A stretch of DNA of 64,000 nt from Glycomyces sp. TRM65418 (GTDB lineage Bacteria > Actinomycetota > Actinomycetes > Mycobacteriales > Micromonosporaceae). The stretch's first letter is position 1. Every line of letters begins with the position of its first letter. A program made the translations under genes and the position numbers. Of the stretch, positions 34,123 to 40,977 are shown piece after piece. The notes under the pieces are model-generated. The model was given only the letters and a program-made list of their open reading frames with translations, ran no database searches and had not been told where the DNA came from. The stretch spans positions 124,001 through 188,000 of the forward strand of contig NZ_JAJFAX010000008.1 in NCBI RefSeq assembly GCF_019710475.1, read 5' to 3'.

Positions 34123-34200
34123 GGGCCATGAGGATACGCCTCCGGCGCGTCCGGCGGAAGCGCCGGCCGCGCGGCGGGGCCGCGGACCGGCGCGGAACCG

Positions 34201-34237
34201 CGACCGGCCCGCACGCGGTGAGCGTGCGGGCCGGTCG
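34201..34237 (-). terminator. Terminator of the Pro/Gly-rich membrane protein gene
   Basis: A perfect 16-bp stem (CGACCGGCCCGCACGC and complement) with loop GGTGA lies 45 bases past the stop codon at 34283. A second hairpin, CCCCGTC-CTTC-GACGGGG, lies closer at 34254-34271. Confidence 0.7.
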
Positions 34238-34282
34238 ACGCCGATGCCGTGCGCCCCGTCCTTCGACGGGGCCGCGTTCGGC

Positions 34283-35467
34283 CTACGAGCCGAAGCTGAT
34301 GCTGGAGCGGGCCGCTTCGAGCGCTTCGACCTGGTCGGCGGTGGCCGACCCGACGAAGCCCACGTAGTCGCTCCCGTCCTGGATGACCGCGGTCATCACG
34401 GTGACGTCCCCGACGGTGAAGGTCCGGAACTCGGCCGAGCGGGCGTCCACGCGGTACTGGGTCGCCTGCGCCCCTTCGGCGGCGCCGCCGGCCCAGCTCG
34501 CGGCCAGGTTCTGGAGGTTCTCGCCGAGCGTGGCGATCGGGACGTCCTCGGCGACGCCGATCTTCGCCGGGTCGAGCGCGCCGAAGTAGACCGTGGGGCC
34601 GGTCCCGCCCAGGACCGAGCCGGTCGCCGCGCTGAACGCGTCGGGCGGGGTCGCGGCCTCGGTCGAGCCCTCGGGAACCAGGATGCTCAGGCCGGAGGCG
34701 TCGGGGAGCACGGTGGTCGCCGCGGGGGCCTCGGGAGTGGCCGAGGCCTCGGCGCTCGGGGCGGCCTCGCCCGACGGCGTGGGCTCCTGCGCGGCGGAGG
34801 TCTCGATGGTGCCGGTCCGGTCGTCGGCGGGGCTGTCGTCCGGGTTGAAGAGGATGAAGCCGCCCACGCCCAGGGCCGCGGCGATGACCACGATGCCGAC
34901 GATCAAGAGCCACATCGGGCCCTTGCCGCCCTGCTTCTTGTTCTTCCGCTTGATCGTGTCGGGCGCGCCCCACGGCTGCGCGCCGCCGCCCGAGACCGGG
35001 ACGAGCTGGCCGCCCTGGGGACCGAACTGGCCGCCGCCGAAGGGCGGCTGGCCGTACGGGGGCTGGTGGCCGCCCGGGGCCGAGACCGGCATGCCCGAAG
35101 CCGGGATCGAGGAGACCGGGGGCATCCCGGAGACCGGCATGCCCGAGACCGGCATTCCGCCGCCGCCGAACGGGTCGGCGGCCGGCATCTGCTGGGGGGA
35201 CTGCGGCGGTGCGTCGAACGGCGAGACCGGGACGCCGGGAGGCGGGCCGTACGGCGGCGACTGCTGCGGCTGGCCCGGTCCGCCCACGTATTTGACGGTG
35301 CCGTCGTCCTCGACCGGGCCCTGCCGGCTCGACGAGGCCATGCGCTGGCTCTCGGGGGACCACGGCGGCGGCTCTTCGGTCGGCGGCTGCTCGTTCGGGC
35401 GGTACACCGGGGGCTGGTGCTGCGGCGGCTGCCAGCCGTCGGCAGGCTGCTGCGGGGTGTGGCTCAT
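34283..35467 (-). CDS. Membrane protein with long Pro/Gly-rich N-terminus and an extracellular domain, unknown function
   Basis: Of 394 residues, the first about 195 are a disordered Pro/Gln/Gly-rich cytoplasmic tail containing a five-residue repeat (GMPVS-like, several copies near 105-130). A basic stop (KRKNKKQGGKG) and a single transmembrane helix (MWLLIVGIVVIAAALGVGGFIL) follow. An extracellular domain of about 160 residues lies at the C-terminus, after a Ser/Thr/Ala/Glu-rich stretch. Similar architectures (Pro-rich tail, one helix, extracellular lobe) occur in actinobacterial envelope proteins of unknown function. The gene is divergent from rpmB and has its own strong terminator. Confidence 0.75.
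   Translation of the reverse strand: MSHTPQQPADGWQPPQHQPPVYRPNEQPPTEEPPPWSPESQRMASSSRQGPVEDDGTVKYVGGPGQPQQSPPYGPPPGVPVSPFDAPPQSPQQMPAADPFGGGGMPVSGMPVSGMPPVSSIPASGMPVSAPGGHQPPYGQPPFGGGQFGPQGGQLVPVSGGGAQPWGAPDTIKRKNKKQGGKGPMWLLIVGIVVIAAALGVGGFILFNPDDSPADDRTGTIETSAAQEPTPSGEAAPSAEASATPEAPAATTVLPDASGLSILVPEGSTEAATPPDAFSAATGSVLGGTGPTVYFGALDPAKIGVAEDVPIATLGENLQNLAASWAGGAAEGAQATQYRVDARSAEFRTFTVGDVTVMTAVIQDGSDYVGFVGSATADQVEALEAARSSISFGS
35080..35160 (-). repeat. Tandem GMPVS-coding repeat
   Basis: A 15-base unit encoding GMPVS is repeated with variations (SGMPVSGMPPVSSIPASGMPVS) inside the Pro/Gly-rich tail of the flanking gene. Boundaries are approximate. Confidence 0.5.
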
Positions 35468-35852
35468 GTTCGACTCACCAAAGAAGATATGGGCATCGGC
35501 ACATCATGTATGCGGCCAGCCTACGGGATCAGAACCCATCCTAGAGTCACCCAAGGGAGCCGACCGCGGCAGCCGCCACAGTACAGAGCGGCCGCCGAGC
35601 GTCCTGCCAGGACCGAGGAGGCGGCGCGCTCCGGCTTCGGGTCCGCTTGGGGCGCAGGCGTTCCCCGGGCAGCGGGCCGGTCGGCGCCGGGAGGGGCCGC
35701 CGCGACGCTCCGCCCGGACGCGCGGCTCCCGGGGCGGCTGTGGCGCAGGTCCCGCCACCTGGATGTCCGGCGGTCCGCCGGGTCCGTTAGAATTGCCGGG
35801 TTGCCCGCCGTTGGGGTGGGCCTATTGAACGTCAATGCAGGAGTTTTGGATT
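35468..35852. promoter_or_regulatory. Divergent region upstream of rpmB
   Basis: The 385 bases contain the promoters of rpmB (right) and the Pro/Gly-rich membrane gene (left). A reverse-strand frame at 35504-35758 is arginine- and proline-rich with no ribosome site, so I do not call it. Apart from the palindrome and -10 element near 35767-35793 I see nothing specific. Confidence 0.4.
35767..35793 (+). promoter_or_regulatory. rpmB promoter element with GC palindrome
   Basis: TAGAAT at 35788-35793 is a good -10 hexamer about 60 bases before the rpmB ATG. Immediately upstream, CCGGCGG-T-CCGCCGG (35767-35781) is a perfect palindrome that covers the -35 position, which otherwise lacks a recognisable hexamer. 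It may bind a regulator. Confidence 0.4.
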
Positions 35853-36044
35853 ATGTCGAGCGTGTGTGAAGTCTGCGCGAAGCGCCCGGGCTTCGGCAAC
35901 AACGTCCCGTGGTCCCACAAGAAGACCCGTCGTCGTTGGAACCCGAACCTGCAGACCATCCGCATCGCGACTGGCTCCGGTGACAACAAGCGCCGCGCCA
36001 AGGTCTGCACTTCGTGCATCAAGGCCGGCAAGGTCACCCGTTAA
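35853..36044 (+). CDS. rpmB: 50S ribosomal protein L28 (cysteine-containing form)
   Basis: The 63-residue large-subunit protein reads MSSVCEVCAKRPGFGNNVPW, then SHKKTRRRWNPNLQTIRI and CTSCIKAGKVTR. Two CxxC pairs make it the zinc-binding C+ form, so zinc-limited cells may use a separate C- paralogue. The ATG at 35853 follows AGGAG by 9 bases; an in-frame ATG 18 bases upstream lacks a ribosome site. It is divergent from the DhaL-domain gene and recG, a common order around rpmB, and ends at a strong terminator. Confidence 0.96.
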   Translation: MSSVCEVCAKRPGFGNNVPWSHKKTRRRWNPNLQTIRIATGSGDNKRRAKVCTSCIKAGKVTR

Positions 36045-36066
36045 GGGCTGACGCCGCGAAGACTTA

Positions 36067-36093
36067 CGCCGCCGGGGCAGTGCCCCGGCGGCG
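36067..36093 (+). terminator. rpmB terminator
   Basis: CGCCGCCGGGGCA and TGCCCCGGCGGCG form a 12-13-bp stem 22 bases past the stop codon, followed by CTTTGTCG. Confidence 0.8.
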
Positions 36094-36278
36094 CTTTGTC
36101 GTGCCCGAAATCGAGCTGCGGGTGATGTTCGCGACGCCCGGGCGTCGCCGTCGCACCCGGGCGGAACGGTGGCCGCGGGAAGACCCGTCCGCCCTGGGCG
36201 GGTGGAGCGGGGACCGCGCCCGGGCGTTGCGTGCGGGCTCCGGACCGGCGCGGGAGGCACGTCAGGCGCTGCGGACGG

Positions 36279-37235
36279 TCACTTCGTCGAGTCGCCGAAG
36301 TGGTCCCAGCCGGCCGGGCCCTGCCGCGGGCGGCCGTCGACCGTGACGCCGCTGCCTGCGGCGACCGTGCCGATCGGCCGCCAGCCCTCCGGAAGGGTCA
36401 CGTCGGGCGGGAACGCGGCGGCCAGCGCGTGGTCCTCGCCGCCGGTGAGCAGCCATCCGCGCGCGTCGGCGCCCAGGGCGTCGGCGGCGTTGCGCATCGG
36501 CTCGGCGATCGGCAGGGTCGCGGTGTCGACGTCGATCGCCACGCCGGAGGCGGACGCGATGTGGCCGAGGTCGGCGAGGAGGCCGTCGGAGACGTCGATC
36601 ATGGCGCGCACGCCCATGAGGGCGGCGTCACGTCCGGCCGAGTAGGGCGGCTGCGGCCTGCGGTAGGCGCTCACGAGCGCGCCCGGGGACCGGAAGCCGC
36701 GGGAGAGCACGTTCAGTCCGGCGGCGGCCCAGCCGATCCGGCCCGCGAGGGCGAGCACGTCGCCGGGACGGGCCCCGCCGCGCACGACCGGTTCGCGCCC
36801 TTCGAGGTCGCCCAGCGCGGTGACGGTGACGGTGAGCATCTCGCCGCGGGTGGTGTCGCCGCCGATGACGGCCGCGCCGACGGCGGCGGCCTCGGCGGCC
36901 ATGCCGGAGGCGAGGCCCTCGAGCCATTCGGCGGGCAGGTCCTGCGGGGCGGCGACGGCCGCGAGGAGCGCGGTGGGCCGGGCGCCCATGGCGGCGATGT
37001 CGGCGAGGTTGGCGGCGGCGGCCTTGTGGCCGACATCGGCGGCGGAGCACCAGTCGCGGCGGAAGTGGTTGCCTTCGACGAGCATGTCGGTGCAGGCGAC
37101 GACCCGGCCGTCGGGGGCGGTGACGACCGCGGCGTCGTCGCCGGGCCCGAGCACCACGGCGGGGGTGGTCGCGAAATGGCGCGTGAAGCGCTCGATGAGG
37201 CGGAACTCGCCGACCTCGGCGACGGTCTCGCTCAC
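36279..37235 (-). CDS. thiL: Thiamine-monophosphate kinase
   Basis: It phosphorylates thiamine monophosphate to thiamine pyrophosphate, the cofactor form. The 318-residue protein has the AIR-synthetase/PurM-like fold with the magnesium/ATP motif VVLGPGDDAAVV, then VACTDMLVEGNHFR, NLADIAAMGARPTALL, IGGDTTRGEM and DVSDGLLADLGHIA. All are hallmarks of ThiL. No TPP riboswitch precedes it, as expected for the kinase outside the synthesis operon. Its position beside an AsnC-type gene, DUF3515 and mpg is a familiar actinobacterial cluster. Confidence 0.95.
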   Translation of the reverse strand: MSETVAEVGEFRLIERFTRHFATTPAVVLGPGDDAAVVTAPDGRVVACTDMLVEGNHFRRDWCSAADVGHKAAAANLADIAAMGARPTALLAAVAAPQDLPAEWLEGLASGMAAEAAAVGAAVIGGDTTRGEMLTVTVTALGDLEGREPVVRGGARPGDVLALAGRIGWAAAGLNVLSRGFRSPGALVSAYRRPQPPYSAGRDAALMGVRAMIDVSDGLLADLGHIASASGVAIDVDTATLPIAEPMRNAADALGADARGWLLTGGEDHALAAAFPPDVTLPEGWRPIGTVAAGSGVTVDGRPRQGPAGWDHFGDSTK

Positions 37236-37378
37236 GTCGGGATCATTCCTCGGGCGGTTGAAGGTCGGTGAATCACTGGGTAATCTTCGCTCAACGGCGA
37301 TCGGGATGCAGTCGGCCCCCGCCCGTGTCGGGCTCGACCTCCGGTCCCTTCTCCGCCCCTTCCGTGAGGAGGCCTGTG

Positions 37379-37612
37379 ATGGTGCAGGCGTACATCTTGG
37401 TGCAGACCGAGGTCGGCATGGCCGCCTCAGTGGCCGACGCCGTGGCCGAGATCGACGGCGTGGTGCGGGTCGACACCGTCACCGGCCCCTACGACGTGGT
37501 GATCCTCACCGAGGCCGCCACCGTGGAGGACCTGGGGGCGTCGGTGGTGGGTAAAGTCCAGCGGGTGGCGGGCATTACGCGCACGCTGACCTGTTCGATT
37601 CTCAAGATCTGA
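37379..37612 (+). CDS. Lrp/AsnC-type ligand-binding (RAM) domain protein
   Basis: The 77-residue protein is only the effector-binding RAM half of an Lrp/AsnC regulator (MVQAYILVQTEVGMAASVAD, then TGPYDVVILTEAATVEDLGASV). It lacks a DNA-binding domain. Standalone RAM proteins form oligomers that bind amino acids and may act as sensors or partners. GAGGAGG lies 5 bases before the ATG; a GTG one codon upstream is also possible. It is divergent from thiL and 14 bases ahead of the DUF3515 gene, suggesting co-transcription. Confidence 0.88.
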   Translation: MVQAYILVQTEVGMAASVADAVAEIDGVVRVDTVTGPYDVVILTEAATVEDLGASVVGKVQRVAGITRTLTCSILKI

Positions 37613-37626
37613 GGAGCGCGGTCCTG

Positions 37627-38205
37627 GTGGGGTCTGAGGGGAAGTCGCGGCTTCCGGCGGTCGTGGCGACGGTCGTCGCGGTGCCGGTCGCGGTGGTGGC
37701 GGGCGTCTTCGTGTTCAACGCGATGGCGCCGGCGGCCGAGGATGCGCACCCGGCGCAGGCGGACCTGTCGCCCGTGTCGGTCGACGTCCCCGAGCTGAGC
37801 GAGGAGGACGCGCTGGTGTGCCTGGCGCTCACCGCGACCGCCCCGGAGTCGGCCGGCGGTCTGGCGGCGCGCCCGGTCGAGGGCGACGCCGTGGGTGACG
37901 GCGCGGGCGGAACCGGCATCGCCGCGGCCGAGGTGGTCATGGCCTACGGCGACCCGGCGACCGTGGCGACGTGCGGGGCCGAGCCCGTCGCGGTGGAGGA
38001 CACCGCGCCGGTGTTCAAGCTCAACGGCGTGTGCTGGTTCTCCGACGAGGCCGGTCGGGAATGGACCACGCTCGATCGGCAGGTGCCGGTGAGCGTGAGC
38101 GTGCCCGAGGAGAACGAGCAGCCGGTGGACGTCCTGAACGACCTGTCGACGGTCATCGGCGAGAAGGTCCCGGCCGCCGAAGACGCGCCGACCGGATGCG
38201 CATGA
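37627..38205 (+). CDS. DUF3515-family exported protein
   Basis: The 192-residue protein has one N-terminal hydrophobic helix (about 9-33; VVATVVAVPVAVVAGVFVF), which is a signal or anchor, then an extracytoplasmic domain with several cysteines (VCLALTATAP, VATCGAEPVAV, NGVCWF). It matches the DUF3515 family, which is regularly found next to thiL in actinobacteria; its function is unknown. The GTG start lacks an obvious strong ribosome site. Its stop overlaps the mpg start in ATGA. Confidence 0.8.
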   Translation: MGSEGKSRLPAVVATVVAVPVAVVAGVFVFNAMAPAAEDAHPAQADLSPVSVDVPELSEEDALVCLALTATAPESAGGLAARPVEGDAVGDGAGGTGIAAAEVVMAYGDPATVATCGAEPVAVEDTAPVFKLNGVCWFSDEAGREWTTLDRQVPVSVSVPEENEQPVDVLNDLSTVIGEKVPAAEDAPTGCA

Positions 38206-38810
38206 GCACGCCGCTCGACCGCTCGTTCTTCGAGCGGGACTCGGTGACCGTGGCCCCGGAGCTGCTGGGCTGCGCGGTGAGCGCCAACGGGGTGACGGTG
38301 CGGCTGACCGAGGTCGAGGCGTACCGCCAGGACGATCCGGCCTCGCACACCTTCCGCGGACCGACGAAGCGAACGGCGGTCATGTTCGGCCCGGCCGGGC
38401 ACCTGTACGTCTACTTCACCTACGGGATGCACTACTGCGGGAACCTGGTCTGCGGTCCGGAGGGGTTCGGGGCCGGTGTGCTGCTGCGGGCCGGGGAGGT
38501 CGTGGACGGGCTCGACGCGGCGCGCGAGCGCCGCGGGCCGCGGGCGACGGACCGGGACCTCGCGCGGGGGCCGGCGCGGTTGGCCCAGGCGCTGGGCTGG
38601 GGCAGGGACGACAACGGCCGCGACATGATCGGCGCGGTGTACGCGAGCGCTGAACCGGCGGCGGTGCTGGCCGGCCCGCGGACCGGCATCACGAAGGCGG
38701 CGGACGCGGCCTGGCGATTCTGGATCCCGGGCGACCGGTTCGTGTCCCCGTACAAGCGCCACCCGAAGGCCCCGGCGGCGGAGGCCGAGGACCGCGAGCC
38801 CGGGCGCTGA
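38202..38810 (+). CDS. mpg: DNA-3-methyladenine glycosylase, AAG/MPG family
   Basis: It removes 3-methyladenine, hypoxanthine and other alkylated or deaminated purines from DNA. The 202-residue protein has the family signature ELLGCAVS, EVEAYRQDDPASHTFRGPTKR (with the catalytic Glu), the GHLYVYFTYGMHYCGN motif holding the intercalating Tyr, and RGPARLAQALGW. The ATG at 38202 overlaps the DUF3515 stop, which I take as the coupled start rather than an ATG two codons upstream. The C-terminal Ala/Glu tail is dispensable. Confidence 0.93.
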   Translation: MSTPLDRSFFERDSVTVAPELLGCAVSANGVTVRLTEVEAYRQDDPASHTFRGPTKRTAVMFGPAGHLYVYFTYGMHYCGNLVCGPEGFGAGVLLRAGEVVDGLDAARERRGPRATDRDLARGPARLAQALGWGRDDNGRDMIGAVYASAEPAAVLAGPRTGITKAADAAWRFWIPGDRFVSPYKRHPKAPAAEAEDREPGR

Positions 38811-38819
38811 CGGGCTCGC
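38794..38819. terminator. Hairpin overlapping the mpg stop
   Basis: GCGAGCCCG and CGGGCTCGC form a 9-bp stem with an 8-base loop spanning the mpg stop codon, between convergent genes. Confidence 0.6.
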
Positions 38820-38873
38820 TTCCCCAGGCGCGGCGTCCGGTTCAGTCCACTCCGCGGAACGCGGCGCTCCGCC

Positions 38874-40772
38874 TCAGCTGCTCGGCCATTCCAGGCGTAC
38901 GTCGAAGTGGCGCGAGCGCATCAGGGATCTGAACGCGTCCAAGACGTCCTGGTGGCGGTGCACCTCCGAGTTGCGGCCCTCCGCGTCCGGCGACTCGAAG
39001 TAGACGATCGCCTTCAGGCGCGGATAGTGCGCCATCTGGGACTGGGCCGCGTTGAAGACCGCCGCCTGGTGCCCGGGGTACTCCTCCTCGTGGAACACCC
39101 CCCATTCGGCCAGCATCATCGGCTTGTCCGGGTGCTCCCGCGCCACCCAGTGGTAGAACCCCGGCCAGGAGCTCTCGCCCTTCGTCTGGTCCACGATCTC
39201 CCCGAAGTCCGACTTCCCGTCGTCGTGGAGGGACTGCCCGTAGCCCGAGAGGCCGATCCAGTCCACCACGTCCGCGCCGGGGTACAGGTCTCCGTGCCAG
39301 GGCTTCTCCACCCACTTGAGGTAGCCCATGTAGTTCATGACGGTCACGAGGTTGTCGACGCCGGCCCCGCGCAGGCGCTCGACGACGTAGCGGTACATCC
39401 GCGCGTAGTCGTCGGCCTCCATGCCCGAGCCCGCCTTCTGGATCACGTCGTTCTCGGGCTCGTGGTGCACGGTGAAGAAGAACGGCTTGTCGAAGTTCGC
39501 CTTGATGTGCGCGGCGAGGCGGTCGAGGTAGGCGTCCACTTCGGGATCGCCCGCGGCGATCTCGGCCCAGTCCGCCATGCGCGGCTTCCAGTTGATGAAC
39601 AGCGTCCGGGGCCGCAGCGGGTCCTCGGTCAGCGCGATCTGCTCCTCGGTCGGGAACAGTCGCGCATCCCCGCGCTCGTACGCGTGGTAGATCTGCTGCG
39701 TCCGCTCGACCGTGGACTCGAATTCCAGGAAGGCCTCCTCCTTGGGTCGAGACGTGTGGGCCCCCGCCGCGGCGCCGACGAGGGCGCCGCAGGTCGGGAT
39801 GAGCTTGTCCCCGGTGACGCAGGCGGCGAGCCGGTTCTCGTTCCGATCCGCTTCGGGCTGCATCGGCGGCTGCTGCGTGGCCGGCTCGGCGGCCGGCAGC
39901 GCCGGGTCCGCGCTCGGGTCCGCCGAGGGCGGCGCGTCCGGTGACGACGACGTCGGCGGCTCGGGCGTGCCGGGCGCGTCCGTCGGCGGCTCGGTCGCGC
40001 CGGGCGTCCCCGTCGCGTCCGGCGAGCCGGTCGGGTGCTGCGGCGACGCCGGGGCCTGCGTGGCCGGCGGCGCGAGGGGGCCGGCGCTCGGGCCAGGGTA
40101 CGGCGCGGTCGGCGGCGCCGGGCTCGCCGGCGGCACCACCGAGACGGTGCGCAGGTTCGGTCCCTCGCCGTATTCGACGCCCTCGAATTCGAGGTAGGCG
40201 TCGCGGTCGGGGGTCGTCACGGCGAACCCGTAGCGGCCGGGCGCGTCGATCGCGCCCGTCACGTCGAGCACGACCTCGGTGGTCTCCGCGTCGATCTCGA
40301 CGACGTCCCACACGGTCCCGTACGGCGGGGCCGTCGCCGCCGTCAGCGTGCACAGGCAGCTCACCGGGTGCACGGACGCGACCTCGACGGTCATGTCCTC
40401 GCTGTCGGGCGGGACCGCCACCGGCAGGCGCAGCTGCGCGGTGTGGCTGGGCCGCACGGTGGACTCGTCCAGCGCGAACTGGAGGTGCGTCACCGCGACG
40501 CCGAGGTCCTCGGAGAAGCCGACGGGCAGCACGGCGGGCGACTCGGGCGCGGGGGCCGTGACGGCCGTGGCGGTGAAGGAGGCGGCGAGCGGCGCGTGGT
40601 CGACGGTGCCGTCGCCGTCCTGCCAGACCTCGTCGACCGGGCCCTGGCGGTCGCCGTCCGATCCGACTCCGTAGCCGATCACGAATCCCGCCAGGATCAG
40701 CGGGAGCGCCGCCAGGACGGTCACGAGGCCTCGACCCGTCCAAAGGCTCTGGCGCGTGCCGGTGTCGCCCAT
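38874..40772 (-). CDS. Membrane-anchored protein with GH26-like glycoside hydrolase domain
   Basis: The 632-residue protein starts (ATG at 40772, preceded by AAGGTGG) with a short cytoplasmic tail and one helix (GLVTVLAALPLILAGFVIGYG). A beta-rich domain (about 60-210) and a Pro/Thr/Ala linker (about 212-303) follow. The catalytic-like domain (about 345-625) carries FFTVHHEPEND, where the acid/base Glu of GH26 is expected (about 438). It also has MLAEWGV (about 556), which would supply the nucleophile. GH26 enzymes cut mannans and related glycans. It is divergent from the polysaccharide genes, so it may trim or release the polymer. Family membership is a judgement from these motifs. Confidence 0.75.
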   Translation of the reverse strand: MGDTGTRQSLWTGRGLVTVLAALPLILAGFVIGYGVGSDGDRQGPVDEVWQDGDGTVDHAPLAASFTATAVTAPAPESPAVLPVGFSEDLGVAVTHLQFALDESTVRPSHTAQLRLPVAVPPDSEDMTVEVASVHPVSCLCTLTAATAPPYGTVWDVVEIDAETTEVVLDVTGAIDAPGRYGFAVTTPDRDAYLEFEGVEYGEGPNLRTVSVVPPASPAPPTAPYPGPSAGPLAPPATQAPASPQHPTGSPDATGTPGATEPPTDAPGTPEPPTSSSPDAPPSADPSADPALPAAEPATQQPPMQPEADRNENRLAACVTGDKLIPTCGALVGAAAGAHTSRPKEEAFLEFESTVERTQQIYHAYERGDARLFPTEEQIALTEDPLRPRTLFINWKPRMADWAEIAAGDPEVDAYLDRLAAHIKANFDKPFFFTVHHEPENDVIQKAGSGMEADDYARMYRYVVERLRGAGVDNLVTVMNYMGYLKWVEKPWHGDLYPGADVVDWIGLSGYGQSLHDDGKSDFGEIVDQTKGESSWPGFYHWVAREHPDKPMMLAEWGVFHEEEYPGHQAAVFNAAQSQMAHYPRLKAIVYFESPDAEGRNSEVHRHQDVLDAFRSLMRSRHFDVRLEWPSS

Positions 40773-40977
40773 CGTCCACCTTCTTCCGTCCAATGTGATC
40801 CGTACTCAAATGCAGCGAATCACCATATTAACGAACATAACGGTTCTTACCGGCCTGCTCGCGCAAACGCCGCCACTGTCCCGTGTCACACGCCCGCCAA
40901 CAGCGCTTCGGCCGTCACCTGGACGGCGTGTCGCTCGTTATGCAACCGAGATCCCAAGAACGAGAGAGGCTTTCGCG
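40773..40977. promoter_or_regulatory. AT-rich divergent promoter region of the polysaccharide cluster
   Basis: The 205 bases separate the GH26-like gene from the chain-length gene. The block at 40790-40860 is the most AT-rich stretch nearby (CCATATTAACGAACATAACG), fitting one or both promoters. No clean -35/-10 pair can be fixed by eye. Confidence 0.4.

Noticed and set aside
35504-35758. 84-residue minus-strand frame between the membrane gene and rpmB
   Set aside because: Pro/Arg-rich with no ribosome site or family features and it would sit across the rpmB promoter region.
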